A stretch of DNA of 36,254 nt from Halobacillus alkaliphilus (GCF_900113125.1 NZ_FOOG01000039.1:1-36254), one strand, 5' to 3'. Counted from the stretch's first letter, positions 24,484-33,279 are shown. Numbers and translations: made by a program. The notes: generated by a model from the sequence alone, not told the origin.

Positions 24484-24500
24484 CCTGATGGAGGGGTAAA

Positions 24501-26051
24501 ATGGACGGAGGATATCAGCGGGTAGACGAATTAAATATTATGAAGGTGATCGCGGAAACATTGAATCAATGTAATGACCTCCAACCTATGCTGCAGACGG
24601 TACTTGAAAAATTGCTTGAACTCACACAGCTGCAAGCGGGTTGGGTGTTCATCGTGCACGATCAATCAACGTATACACTTACGGCAGATGCAGGACTTCC
24701 ACCGGCCTTAACGTGGGGAAATAAGCAGCCTATGTGTGAGGGAGGCTGTCATTGTCTAAACCGTTATTGGAACGGGAGACTAAAGGAGCCCGTCAATATC
24801 ATTGAATGTAAGCGGCTCAACGAGGCGGTAGAGAAAGAGTGGGGAGAGACAGAAGGGATCACTCATCATGCCACCGTCCCCCTTGGGGATGGCGAAGAAT
24901 TCTTCGGATTGCTGAATGTGGCTTCTCCTGATAAAGCCTCTTTTTCAGACAAAGAGTTAACGCTGCTGCAATCCCTTGCTTTTCAAATTGGTACGGCGAT
25001 AAAACGAACAAGACTATACCGGGAAGAACAGAAGCGGGCAGAGAATTATCAGCGGTTAAATGCTGTTGTGCGTTCGATTGGGAAGGCTCAGGACATCGAG
25101 ACGCTATTTAATACTGTAGTGGATGTTGGATATGAAGTATTCGAGTGGGATAATACGGCCTTCTATTTAAAAGAAGATGACAGCTTTAATCTAAAGCGTG
25201 CGCGTTTTCCCTCTTCCTTTGAGTTAAATGAGGATTACTCAGTTGATGGAGCACTAAAGGAGGAAGATCAGCGTATCGTTGTAAACCATGGGAAATATTA
25301 TATTCCGATTTATATCCATGAAGAAACAGTCGGTGTACTCGTAGTCGTTCCTGCTAAGACCGCGGGGCGTGGAGAGACGGATAAAGATGTATTAAAAGCG
25401 TTAGCAAGGAACCTCGCGCTTGCCTATGAAAGGATACGCCTCCAGGAACGCCGTCAGGAATTGTTACTTCACGAAGAAAGGAAGCGACTGGCACGTGATT
25501 TACATGATTCTGTCAACCAGAATTTGTTTACGTTATCCTTAACGGCAAGAGGAGTGAAAGAGATTATTCCAAAGGAGAATCAAGAGGTACAAGAATTACT
25601 TGATGGAATGTTGGAGATCTCTCAAGATTCTTTGAAAGAAATGCGCTCTCTGATCTGGCAGCTTCGTCCGGTTGGAATTGAGGAGGGAGTGATCGCTGCG
25701 ATGAGAAAATACGCTCAGCATCTGGGGCTCTCTTTGAAGATAGACTTGGAGGAAGTACCTGATTGGTCGAAACGGATGGAAGAAACCATTTGGCGCATTA
25801 GTCAGGAAGCCATGAATAATGTAAAGAAACATACAGACAGCTTAGATGTAAATATCAGTATTTATAAAACTGAGAAAGGGATTAACATGGTGGTGAATGA
25901 TCATGGGAAAGGAATTTCCGTCCCAAAGAATTCGAACCAAACGCTCGGGCTAACGAGTATGAAGGAACGGGCGGAGCTAATGGGAGGCGTTCTAAAGATT
26001 AACTCTGTCGAAGGCAAAGGGACGATGGTGCATGTCTTTCTTCCCTTTTAG
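24501..26051 (+). CDS. yhcY: GAF-domain sensor histidine kinase (YhcY-like)
   Basis: 516 aa, ATG behind GATGGAGGGG, 17 nt after azr. Two GAF domains (about 25-165 and 195-310), the first with a Cys-rich stretch CEGGCHCLNRYW that could bind metal or sense redox state. Then HisKA_3 with ERKRLARDLHDSVNQNLFTL, phosphorylated His335, and HATPase_c at about 415-516 (MNNVKKH N-box, DHGKGI, TLGLTSMKERAELMGG). No membrane helix: a cytosolic NarL-class kinase. Partner is the next gene. Because azr is in the same cluster, a redox or quinone/electrophile signal is plausible. Confidence 0.93.
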   Translation: MDGGYQRVDELNIMKVIAETLNQCNDLQPMLQTVLEKLLELTQLQAGWVFIVHDQSTYTLTADAGLPPALTWGNKQPMCEGGCHCLNRYWNGRLKEPVNIIECKRLNEAVEKEWGETEGITHHATVPLGDGEEFFGLLNVASPDKASFSDKELTLLQSLAFQIGTAIKRTRLYREEQKRAENYQRLNAVVRSIGKAQDIETLFNTVVDVGYEVFEWDNTAFYLKEDDSFNLKRARFPSSFELNEDYSVDGALKEEDQRIVVNHGKYYIPIYIHEETVGVLVVVPAKTAGRGETDKDVLKALARNLALAYERIRLQERRQELLLHEERKRLARDLHDSVNQNLFTLSLTARGVKEIIPKENQEVQELLDGMLEISQDSLKEMRSLIWQLRPVGIEEGVIAAMRKYAQHLGLSLKIDLEEVPDWSKRMEETIWRISQEAMNNVKKHTDSLDVNISIYKTEKGINMVVNDHGKGISVPKNSNQTLGLTSMKERAELMGGVLKINSVEGKGTMVHVFLPF

Positions 26052-26087
26052 TTTTGTAAGGCAAGGACAAGAGAGGAGCGGGAAAAT

Positions 26088-26747
26088 ATGAGTATTCGGG
26101 TCATGCTGGTCGATGATCATTTAATCGTATTGCGAGGATTAAAGTTCTTTTTGAACACTCAAACCGATATCAACGTAGTCGGGGAAGTCGAAAACGGCAA
26201 AGTAGCTTTGGAGAAAATTGAAGATCTACAACCGGATGTAATATTAATGGATCTCATGATGCCAGTGATGGACGGAGTGGAAGCAACAAAGGAAATTCTT
26301 AAACGCTACCCAGAATCAAAAATTGTAGTGCTAACCAGTTATTCCGATCAGGATCACGTTATTCCAGCCCTTCAGGCCGGCGCGGCCGGGTATCAATTGA
26401 AAGATGTGGATCCTGATGAATTAGTGAAAGCCATCCGGACGGCTCATCAGGGCGAGAAGCTATTACATCCAAAAGCAACGAGTCTTTTACTATCGGAAAT
26501 GAGTCACGATCAGAAAAAGAAGGAAGCCGCTGCCACTGCCACGTTTACATTGACGAAAAGGGAAAAGGATGTCCTCTATCAAATTACCCTAGGCAAAAGT
26601 AATAAAGAGATATCGGCGGCTTTGTACATAACCGAAAAAACCGTTAAAACCCACGTGAGCAATCTCTTAAGCAAACTTGAGGTTCATGATCGAACGCAGG
26701 CGGCTATTTACGCAATGAAGCATGATATGTTCGCAGAGAAAGCATAA
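26088..26747 (+). CDS. yhcZ: NarL/LuxR-type response regulator (YhcZ-like)
   Basis: 219 aa, ATG behind GAGAGGAGCGGG. Receiver domain: VMLVDDH at the start, phospho-acceptor Asp55 in DVILMDLMMPVMDG, Thr/Lys switch residues at VVLTSY and QLKDVD. C-terminal LuxR helix-turn-helix (about 150-210): LTKREKDVLYQITLGKSNKE, then LYITEKTVKTHVSNLLSKL. Partner of YhcY. Likely regulates the azr-yhcY-yhcZ operon itself. Confidence 0.93.
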   Translation: MSIRVMLVDDHLIVLRGLKFFLNTQTDINVVGEVENGKVALEKIEDLQPDVILMDLMMPVMDGVEATKEILKRYPESKIVVLTSYSDQDHVIPALQAGAAGYQLKDVDPDELVKAIRTAHQGEKLLHPKATSLLLSEMSHDQKKKEAAATATFTLTKREKDVLYQITLGKSNKEISAALYITEKTVKTHVSNLLSKLEVHDRTQAAIYAMKHDMFAEKA

Positions 26748-27106
26748 ATAAATGAATAGGTTTCCAATGCTTCACGTGCTTAGGGATAGGGATTGATAAT
26801 ATATTCTCATACGGTATTTTGAGGCAGGGAGAAATAGATAAAGAAACCGGAAGTCATTTTAAAGGCTTCCGGTTTACTTTTTTGCTTTTATCCTTGTGGT
26901 TACTCCCTATGCTTTTACACCTGTAATCCTGGAATACAAAAGTAGCACTCCACAGTGTTCATCCTTTTTCTTTTTTCACCAGACGATTATGAATGCAGTA
27001 GCGCCTGTTCCGCCAAAAGTCGTAGAAAAATTCGACCTGACCCCTGATGTGGACAATCGTATTTCTTAGTAATCTGGTCTTAACGAAAAAGAAAGGTGGA
27101 AGTGCA
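26748..27106. other. Intergenic region after yhcZ
   Basis: Carries the terminator at 26844-26884; nothing else gene-like. Around 26990-27060 the sequence is unusual in carrying several short repeats of GACC/TGACCCC but no structure stands out. Confidence 0.4.
26844..26884. terminator. yhcZ terminator
   Basis: AAACCGGAAG and CTTCCGGTTT form a perfect 10-bp stem, then ACTTTTTT. Confidence 0.88.
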
Positions 27107-27784
27107 GTGCTTATTCAAAGGGTAGGTCTCTATACGAATAAACGGAAGGAACTTGAAAAGTTTTATGTAAATCGATTAGGCTTCTCTTTGCTTAAAAGTG
27201 AAGAAGAGTGTTTTCAAATTGGGGTACAGGAGAGTGAAATAGAATTTGTAACAAGAGAAGGGGAAGGTTCACCATTTTATCATTTTGCTTTTGATCTTCC
27301 GCCTAATCATTTTGAAGCAGCGAAGAGTTGGGCGCAAGAAAGAGTGCAATTGAATAGAGAAGATGGAGCGGATGAAGGAATCTTTTCCCATCTTCAAGCT
27401 CGTTCTTTTTACTTTAGTGATCCGGCAGGTAATATCGTTGAATTCATCGCCCGAAAATCCAATCAAAAAGATCATACAAAACCTTTTACTGCACGTGTGC
27501 TGCAGCGAGTGAGTGAGATGAGTGTTGTGACAAGAGACGTGTACACTGCCAGTCAAAAGCTGCGAAGGATCGGAATTGAAGAGCGGGACCAACAGAAGAT
27601 TCATTCGAAGTTCTTAAATCTTATGGGGGAAAGGGAAAAAGCATCCTATCTACTCCTCGTACGTCCCGGCAGACGGTGGATATTTTCTAACCAATCATCA
27701 GCCTGTTTTCCTCTTGATATTACGATTAAAGATAGAGGAATCGTATCTGTAGATCAACAGGGTATCGTCCACGTGTCTAAATGA
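27107..27784 (+). CDS. VOC (glyoxalase/bleomycin-resistance fold) protein
   Basis: 225 aa from the GTG at 27107, with AGGTGG upstream; the frame is open back to 27047 but without a ribosome site. N-terminal VOC module (about 3-118): RVGLYTNKRKELEKFYVNRL, FYHFAFDLPPNHFEAAKSWA (metal His) and FYFSDPAGNIVEFIA (metal Glu). The second half (RVSEMSVVTRDVYTASQKL) looks like a further, degenerate VOC half. Function unassigned: could be a dioxygenase-like or resistance enzyme. The small gene after it is probably co-transcribed (15-nt gap). Confidence 0.85.
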   Translation: MLIQRVGLYTNKRKELEKFYVNRLGFSLLKSEEECFQIGVQESEIEFVTREGEGSPFYHFAFDLPPNHFEAAKSWAQERVQLNREDGADEGIFSHLQARSFYFSDPAGNIVEFIARKSNQKDHTKPFTARVLQRVSEMSVVTRDVYTASQKLRRIGIEERDQQKIHSKFLNLMGEREKASYLLLVRPGRRWIFSNQSSACFPLDITIKDRGIVSVDQQGIVHVSK

Positions 27785-27799
27785 TAAGGAGGGGAGAAC

Positions 27800-28084
27800 A
27801 TGGGTCCTATTCAAACGGTGTGGCTGGATGAGTGCAGGAAATTGGGAATTGTGAAATGTCGAAATAGCGTATTCGGAAATTTGTATTATCCAATCACGAT
27901 TGATCCTGAACAGCTGGAATACGGGAGAATTCATCAGCTTTGGTACACTACCTATAATGGAGCGCGCCAGTTCTTTCGATTGAATACGAATAACTACCAT
28001 GTATCCGGCAGAATGAGGCAGGAAAGTCCGGATAAAATTCAGATGAAGCCGCCCGTTAAAAATAATCCTGTGCGCTCTTTATGA
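27800..28084 (+). CDS. Small protein, unrecognised
   Basis: 94 aa, ATG behind an excellent AAGGAGGGGAG and 15 nt after the VOC gene, so translation is likely. Mostly hydrophilic, with several aromatic residues (LWYTTYNGARQFF); no membrane segment, signal peptide or motif that I recognise. No function inferred. Confidence 0.6.
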   Translation: MGPIQTVWLDECRKLGIVKCRNSVFGNLYYPITIDPEQLEYGRIHQLWYTTYNGARQFFRLNTNNYHVSGRMRQESPDKIQMKPPVKNNPVRSL

Positions 28085-28232
28085 GAACCTTTTTGATTAA
28101 GAACTGAGTGAAAATAGTGCATAGGAAAGCGGCCCCCATTTTTGCTCATGTGGCTTGAAAATGAAGATAACGCAGGAATGATATAATAGATAATATCTAA
28201 CCAAAATCATATGAAAGAATAGGGGGCATAGT

Positions 28233-28583
28233 ATGCCAAAACATAAAATCTATACCATGAGTTTCGCAAGCGTGTATCCCCACTATGTAAAGAAAGCGGA
28301 AAAGAAAGGACGTACGAAAGACGAAGTCGATGAAATTATCCGTTGGCTGACAGGGTATAGCCAGGAGGAGCTGGAGTCAAAGCTTGAAAATGAGACAGAT
28401 TTTGAGACCTTCTTTGCGGAAGCTCCCCAGCTAAATCCTTCCAGGACCATGATCAAAGGTGTGATCTGTGGAGTGCGGGTGGAAAACATTGAAGAACCAA
28501 CAATGCGGGAAATCCGCTATTTGGATAAGCAGATTGATGAATTGGCCAAAGGAAAAGCGATGGAGAAGATTTTGAGAAGCTAA
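28233..28583 (+). CDS. DUF2200 family protein
   Basis: 116 aa, ATG behind AGGGGGCATAGT. The sequence [30 protein letters not shown] followed by [10 protein letters not shown] and [22 protein letters not shown] reads as DUF2200 over its full length, a family of uncharacterised cytosolic proteins. The ordered middle ([17 protein letters not shown]) suggests a nucleic-acid- or ligand-binding surface, but this is unproven. Single gene, own terminator. Confidence 0.88.
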   Translation: MPKHKIYTMSFASVYPHYVKKAEKKGRTKDEVDEIIRWLTGYSQEELESKLENETDFETFFAEAPQLNPSRTMIKGVICGVRVENIEEPTMREIRYLDKQIDELAKGKAMEKILRS

Positions 28584-28683
28584 TATGTAAGAGTAGAAGG
28601 ACTGTTTCCTGTATGGTTCCTTGTAATCCTCCAGGAAACCAAGGATCCTGGTAAAGATATTTCCATAATAGTTTTGAGCTAGG

Positions 28684-28717
28684 GGCGATTATCGAGCAGA
28701 GATGATCGTCTTTTTTT
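28684..28717. terminator. DUF2200 terminator
   Basis: GGCGATTATC (28684-28693) pairs with GATGATCGTC (28701-28710) using G-T pairs, followed by seven T's. Confidence 0.75.
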
Positions 28718-28872
28718 GGGTACCAGCCCTTCATGTAAGTTCTTAATGATGGATTATGAGGACAAATGTTCATCAGGTTATGTTAAAATTTTCTTGTCAG
28801 CAGCAATTGAAATGAGGTTGGAACTTGGATTTTCTAACGGAAAAAGTCATATATATTTCTTTATTTATCATT

Positions 28873-28950
28873 CATCATCAGAAGACTCCCTCTTCAAGCT
28901 CCGTGTCGAAGACCGGTGAAAGATGCGGGAAGCAAAAAAGAGTGATGATG
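28873..28950. mobile_element. Relic related to an IS200/IS605 left end
   Basis: CATCATCA and TGATGATG (8-bp perfect outer stem) enclose GAAGACTCCCTCTTCAAGC and a later CGGTGAAAG/GCGGGA block. The same core, AGTCTCCCTCTTCAAGCG with CGGTAAGGGGGAG, is the structured leader before tnpA at 35916-35984. No transposase coding is present here. Could be a solo end left after decay. Confidence 0.5.
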
Positions 28951-29015
28951 GGCATGTAATATCGTTTTACTAATATCAGTCCTGTCGTTTTAATTTAGAG
29001 AGGGAGGGGTCCATC

Positions 29016-29789
29016 ATTAAAAATTTAGCAGGCAAAATTGCGATTGTTACGGGAGCGAGTAGATTAAAAGGTATTGGGGCAGCCATCTGCACCGAATTAG
29101 CTGAGGCTGGCTGCGATATCTTTTTTACGTATTGGAAAGAGTACGACAAAGAGATGCCCTGGAACATAGATACTAGCGAGCCTTTGATTCTGGAAAAACA
29201 GTTAAAGGAAAAAGGTGTACAGGCAGCTAGTATGGAATTGGATCTGACTCAGCAGGAGGCCGCAGAAATACTTATCCAGAACGTAATAGAAAAACTGGGG
29301 CAACCTGACATATTAGTAAACAACGCAGCTTATTCTACCAATAATGATTATGCTAATCTAACTTCAGATCAACTGGATCAACACTATATGGTTAATATTC
29401 GCGCTACGACTCTAGTAAGCATAGAATTTGCCCGTGAATTTAATAAGCCGTCGGGAGGCAGGATCGTGAATATAACTTCAGGACAATTCCAGGGTCCTAT
29501 GGCAGGTGAGCTGGCATACGCCACTACAAAGGGAGCCATTGACGCCTTAACGGTTACGTTATCGTCAGAAGTTGCACCGCGTGGAATAACCGTCAATGCT
29601 ATTAACCCAGGACCAACCGATACAGGCTGGATGACAGACCAAATAAAAAGTGAACTAAAACCGATGTTTCCTTTTGGAAGAGTGGGCGAACCAAATGATG
29701 TCGCAAGAACGATCAAGTTTCTAGTCAGTGATGAAGCCGCCTGGATTACGGGGCAGATTATTCATTCAGAAGGCGGATTTAAGCGATAG
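29016..29789 (+). CDS. SDR-family oxidoreductase with non-canonical start
   Basis: 257 aa. The Rossmann part VTGASRLKGIGAAI (about 11-24) lies upstream of the first ATG at 29154, so the gene must start near 29013-29016. There GGAGG (29003-29007) is followed only by ATC-ATT-AAA; ATT at 29016 is taken as the start, ATC at 29013 as the alternative. An ATG-to-ATC change is the simplest explanation. Other motifs: NNAAY, catalytic Ser in NITSGQF, Tyr168-x3-Lys172 in YATTKGA, then NAINPGPTDTGWM. Classical SDR, likely a 3-oxoacyl-ACP-reductase-like enzyme. Initiation efficiency uncertain; it may be silent or a sequencing error. Confidence 0.8.
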   Translation: MKNLAGKIAIVTGASRLKGIGAAICTELAEAGCDIFFTYWKEYDKEMPWNIDTSEPLILEKQLKEKGVQAASMELDLTQQEAAEILIQNVIEKLGQPDILVNNAAYSTNNDYANLTSDQLDQHYMVNIRATTLVSIEFAREFNKPSGGRIVNITSGQFQGPMAGELAYATTKGAIDALTVTLSSEVAPRGITVNAINPGPTDTGWMTDQIKSELKPMFPFGRVGEPNDVARTIKFLVSDEAAWITGQIIHSEGGFKR

Positions 29790-29901
29790 TTCTGACACAT
29801 GAAATCCGGTGATTCTCGGAAAATGGACACCTCGTAATAAACGTAAAACTTTTTCTACCTGACTATCTTTCCTATAAAAAAGATCAAAGGAGACGAGTAA
29901 T

Positions 29902-30339
29902 TTGGAAGTATTAAGAATAGAAGCAGCACAGACTTACACGCTTCGTCATAACGTCCTTAGACCTCATCAGCCGTTTGAAGCCTGTCAATATGATACTGAT
30001 CATGACGATGATACTTTTCATATTGGAGCATTTAATGAAGGAAAATTAGTTAGCGTAGCTTCTTTTTATTTGGAATCGCATTCTGAGTTTACCAGCTCTA
30101 AGCAATACCGTTTAAGGGCGATGGCTACTGCGGAAGATTTCAGGAACAAGGGAGCAGGAAGAGAAGTAATTCATTACGCTGAACGTATAGTAAAAGAGCG
30201 TAAAGCTAACATGCTTTGGTGTAAAGGGCGAACTTCAGTCCGGAATTATTATCAGAAGCTCGGTTTTCGATCATACGGAGACGTTTTTAATTACCCTGGA
30301 TTAGGTCCCCATGTGATTATGTACAAAACTTTAAGTTAG
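29902..30339 (+). CDS. GNAT family N-acetyltransferase
   Basis: 145 aa, TTG start behind AAAGGAGACGAG. GNAT core: LRAMATAEDFRNKGAGREVI is motif A (about 70-89, acetyl-CoA pyrophosphate loop), followed by NYYQKLGFRSYGDVF (motif B, about 113-127). Substrate not inferable. Transcribed alone, 110 bp after the SDR gene. Confidence 0.88.
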   Translation: MEVLRIEAAQTYTLRHNVLRPHQPFEACQYDTDHDDDTFHIGAFNEGKLVSVASFYLESHSEFTSSKQYRLRAMATAEDFRNKGAGREVIHYAERIVKERKANMLWCKGRTSVRNYYQKLGFRSYGDVFNYPGLGPHVIMYKTLS

Positions 30340-30540
30340 AGCAAAATGAAATGATCGAATTGTTTTTACATAGAGCTGTTAATCATTAAACAAGTAACAT
30401 ACAGTGAAACTATGGATAATTATAGAAAAAATAAAACACTACACCGCAAGTGAACTATCATTTTATTTTTTGCCCCTCTATAGGAGTAAGATTTACTCTC
30501 ATCAGGGTGGGGTAAGCTTTACCTGTATCGATTGAAATTT

Positions 30541-30575
30541 TTAAAGGGCTATGTTTTTCAACATAGCCCTTTAAA
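30541..30575. terminator. Strong palindromic hairpin
   Basis: TTAAAGGGCTATGTT and AACATAGCCCTTTAA form a perfect 15-bp stem with 4-nt loop. Lies just past the stop of the minus-strand 47-aa gene and far downstream of the GNAT gene; probably terminates both. Confidence 0.75.
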
Positions 30576-30577
30576 GT

Positions 30578-30721
30578 TTAGCTAATGGTTCCAAGAATCT
30601 CGTTAATACAGTTGCTTACTATTTGGCGTTGTTCACTTGATCCTAGTAAAACAGCTAACAATAGCCCTACTAAAAACAAGACAGCAATTAGCACAGCGGC
30701 TACGTTTCTTAGAAAGTTCAT
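30578..30721 (-). CDS. 47-aa single-helix membrane protein
   Basis: Minus strand, ATG at 30721 behind GAAGGAGGGAGAGCT, an almost ideal ribosome site, with TAA at 30578. The sequence is NFLRNVAAVLIAVLFLVGLL with a following LAVLLGS helix end, then a polar tail SSEQRQIVSNCINEILGTIS containing one Cys. One membrane helix (about 6-29). No family recognised. Too short for usual ORF callers, but the ribosome site and the hairpin after the stop argue it is real. Confidence 0.7.
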   Translation of the reverse strand: MNFLRNVAAVLIAVLFLVGLLLAVLLGSSEQRQIVSNCINEILGTIS

Positions 30722-30856
30722 AGCTCTCCCTCCTTCATCATAGGAATGTAGGAGATCTCTTACTTTAGTAATCTATGACATTCTAGCGATTACGCTTGTA
30801 CGATAGCCTTTATTAATAAAATTAAATAGTTTTACTATCTCAAACGGAGGGGGATT

Positions 30857-31441
30857 ATGTCTGATTTTAAGCTCACGATAGAGATTCGAAAGCCTTCTTA
30901 TGCCCAGAATAAAACGGTAAGGGATTCCATACCTCGTTCTTTATGGAATTCCATTCGGAACCACGTTCATGAGAAAAATGATTTTACTTGCCAGATATGC
31001 GGTTGTCGAGATGAAGAAAAACTCCAGGCTCATGAAGTATGGAAGTATGACGAGGAAGAATTTCTATTGATCCTCAAGGATATACAATCTCTGTGTAAAT
31101 CCTGTCATGATTTAAAGCATATTCAGCATGCTGCGCTTCGAATAAATGATCGAAACAAAAGAAATTTTGTCATGCAGAAACTAATGAAACACTTTATAAA
31201 AGTTAACAATTGTACGGAAGAGGATTTTAGAAACCATTATCGAAATCAATTAGCCAAAAGCAATCCAAGTCCAGTGAATCGGTCTTTAGAAGACCTAATC
31301 GAAATAAGGGAGTTGAGAGCAAGGGAAGAGTTTCTAAAGGCACAGAATTGGAAGTTTGTCATTGCTGATAACGTACCATTTGCAAATGAAATAAAGTCAA
31401 ACCTCCATCAGAAGGGTTTGCTTTATACGCGGAAAACTTAA
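30857..31441 (+). CDS. HNH endonuclease domain protein
   Basis: 194 aa, ATG behind ACGGAGGGGG. Treble-clef HNH domain: Cys45-x2-Cys48 (FTCQICGC), AHEVW with His59, and Cys80-x2-Cys83-His84 (LCKSCHDLKH), giving the zinc knuckle and metal-binding His. The C-terminal helical region (about 110-194) has no recognised motif. No restriction methylase, transposon or phage genes adjoin it, so its target and role are unknown. Followed by a 23-bp stem terminator. Confidence 0.87.
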   Translation: MSDFKLTIEIRKPSYAQNKTVRDSIPRSLWNSIRNHVHEKNDFTCQICGCRDEEKLQAHEVWKYDEEEFLLILKDIQSLCKSCHDLKHIQHAALRINDRNKRNFVMQKLMKHFIKVNNCTEEDFRNHYRNQLAKSNPSPVNRSLEDLIEIRELRAREEFLKAQNWKFVIADNVPFANEIKSNLHQKGLLYTRKT

Positions 31442-31465
31442 TAATTTTGTTCTACAAAGTATCAG

Positions 31466-31520
31466 ATGAAAAGAGATAAAGAGTCCTAAATGATAGGACT
31501 CTTTATCTCTTTTCATTTTG
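31466..31520. terminator. HNH gene terminator (very long stem)
   Basis: ATGAAAAGAGATAAAGAG... and the matching CTCTTTATCTCTTTTCAT form a perfect 23-bp stem (31466-31488 with 31494-31516) around an AATGA loop, with T's after. Confidence 0.88.
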
Positions 31521-31730
31521 TATTTATTTCCTACCATACTTTAAAGGTTTGGGATTAAAATACAGAGCATTAAATGTAAATATATGTAAATTAATGTGTT
31601 ATTATAATGGTAGGATATTGGAAAGAAGTGGGGTGTTTTCTCTGCTGCGCATTCTATCTTTACTGTTGTTACAACGGTTACTTTTGCTTGAGATTAAACA
31701 ATACTATTAACTTGTTAAAAGGAGTTTACT

Positions 31731-32003
31731 ATGTGTGGAATAACTAAATTGGCAGAAGGAATGGTCTGGTTACTCATTGCTGGATTTCTTGGTGTTTATT
31801 TTTTTATTTCGGAATCCGTGATAGGTTTTATTGGCTTCATGCTTCTTCCAGCCTATTCTATCATTGGAATGGTACTAACAGGGTTAGGCATCTCAAGAGA
31901 AAGTCTAGTTAAATATAAATTATTGAATATCACAGCTTTTTTAATCTTCGCTGCGTGCTTTATATTCCCATTGTCCATTTATATGCAGATAAGCATGAAT
32001 TAA
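31731..32003 (+). CDS. Small three-helix membrane protein, unrecognised
   Basis: 90 aa, ATG behind AAAAGGAGTTTACT. Helices at about 9-27, 30-51 and 64-84; the loop between the last two (ISRESLVKYKLLN) is polar. No family recognised. Stands alone between the HNH gene and an intergenic region with a dispersed repeat. Confidence 0.6.
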   Translation: MCGITKLAEGMVWLLIAGFLGVYFFISESVIGFIGFMLLPAYSIIGMVLTGLGISRESLVKYKLLNITAFLIFAACFIFPLSIYMQISMN

Positions 32004-32493
32004 ATGGGTTGAGTCCGAAAAAGGTTAGCATCCAAATCTATCCTGAAGTTGAATGTTTATATTTGATTTTGAACTAATTATTTCGAAACTGAGTCTTCAA
32101 GAACGGGCAGGTTAGTTGAAGACTTGAATTCGTGGTAATTTTCTTCTTACAGTTTAGTTTTTTAATTCATCATCTTGATTTTTATATTGAAATCCAACCT
32201 TCCGCACTCAAGGATCACTTTTAATCGTGTAACCTACATTTTTTGATTCTAAATTTAGCCACTATTATTCGCTAAAGAGTTCAGGTGTTTCTATCCATTC
32301 ATGGTGCAAAAGCCCATAAGGAGTATCAGGAAGTCTCCATAGAAAAGTACGTTTGATATGTATGGGCACTGGGAATATTACCTCTCTTGTGTGGAAGCTA
32401 TTTATATATAGGTAGAGGTTGTTAAGGAAGCCAAAGTTTCAATATCAATAAGGCGATTTTATTAGGGATATTTTAATTTGAGGAGTGATTACG
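32004..32493. other. Intergenic region
   Basis: Holds one dispersed-repeat copy (32076-32131); otherwise AT-rich with no gene or clear promoter recognised. Confidence 0.4.
32076..32131. repeat. Dispersed repeat, copy 3
   Basis: AATTATTTCGAAACTGAGTC, then GTCTTCAA (32093-32100) and TTGAAGAC (32115-32122) as inverted arms around GAACGGGCAGGTTAG. Same family as 57-95 and 33652-33719. Confidence 0.6.
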
Positions 32494-33279
32494 ATGGTAA
32501 ATAGAAAATTTGTAATGATTACAGGTTCAACATCAGGTTTGGGTTTTGAGTTAGCAAAATTATTTGCGAATGATGGTTATGATGTTGCGATGTCTGGATC
32601 CAGTGAAGATATTTATCAATCAGCTAAAGAAATTGAAAAATTAGGGGTCGAAGCTTATCCTTTCAAAGCTGATGCATCAACTTATGATGATGTTGAAGAA
32701 TTTTGGAAGTTTGTTAAAAGTAAGGATAGAAAGCTAGATTCAGCTGTTCTGAATGTTGGCATTGGTATGGGAGGTTCATTCTTAGAAAATGATTTACAAG
32801 AAGAGTTGAAGTTAATCGACATTAATATTTCCGGGACCGTACATATGGCTAAACGTGTGGTTCAAGATATGGTTCCGAATAAAGAAGGAGATATACTTAT
32901 CGTTTCTTCTGTATCTGCGACGTTACCTACACCTTACGAAACTGTATATGGTCCGTCTAAAGCATTTGGGTTTATGTTTGCCGAATCATTAAGAGAAGAG
33001 TTAAAAGAAACAGGAGTCAATGTAACAGCCATGCTTCCTGGTGCTACAAATACTAGTTTCCACCATAATGCTGGCATGGATTCTACTTACTTTGGAGACG
33101 AGAAAAACAAAAATAATAAAGAATTGGTAGCACAACAGGGGTATGAAGCTTTAAAAAATGAGTTAGATCATGTTGTTTGTGGTGATGAAGCTACGAAGAA
33201 AGAAGCAGAAGAAAATAAACAAACGCCTGAAGAGGTTAAAGCAGCTAAACATGCTGAGAAAGCAAAACCTAATCAGTAA
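32494..33279 (+). CDS. SDR-family oxidoreductase with lysine/glutamate-rich tail
   Basis: 261 aa from the ATG at 32494 (GAGGAG eight bases upstream); a GTG at 32485 abuts that site. Motifs: TGSTSGLG (10-17), NVGIGMGG in place of NNAG, IDINISGTVHMAK, Ser in IVSSVSATLP, Tyr152-x3-Lys156 in YGPSKAF, and LPGATNT. The last 35 residues form a highly charged Lys/Glu-rich tail (KKEAEENKQTPEEVKAAKHA) beyond the SDR fold; its role is unknown. The gene is noticeably AT-rich compared with its neighbours to the left. Confidence 0.87.
   Translation: MVNRKFVMITGSTSGLGFELAKLFANDGYDVAMSGSSEDIYQSAKEIEKLGVEAYPFKADASTYDDVEEFWKFVKSKDRKLDSAVLNVGIGMGGSFLENDLQEELKLIDINISGTVHMAKRVVQDMVPNKEGDILIVSSVSATLPTPYETVYGPSKAFGFMFAESLREELKETGVNVTAMLPGATNTSFHHNAGMDSTYFGDEKNKNNKELVAQQGYEALKNELDHVVCGDEATKKEAEENKQTPEEVKAAKHAEKAKPNQ

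Larger units (their letters stand above)
28584..29015. other. Intergenic region with IS200-type left-end relic
   Basis: Contains the DUF2200 terminator (28684-28717) and, at 28873-28950, a structured sequence related to the IS200 left end at 35916-35984. No gene. An open frame at 28716-28919 lacks a ribosome site and starts inside the terminator tract. Confidence 0.55.

Noticed and set aside
28716-28919. 67-aa plus-strand frame after DUF2200
   Set aside because: Starts in the terminator tract, no ribosome site, and overlaps the IS-end relic.
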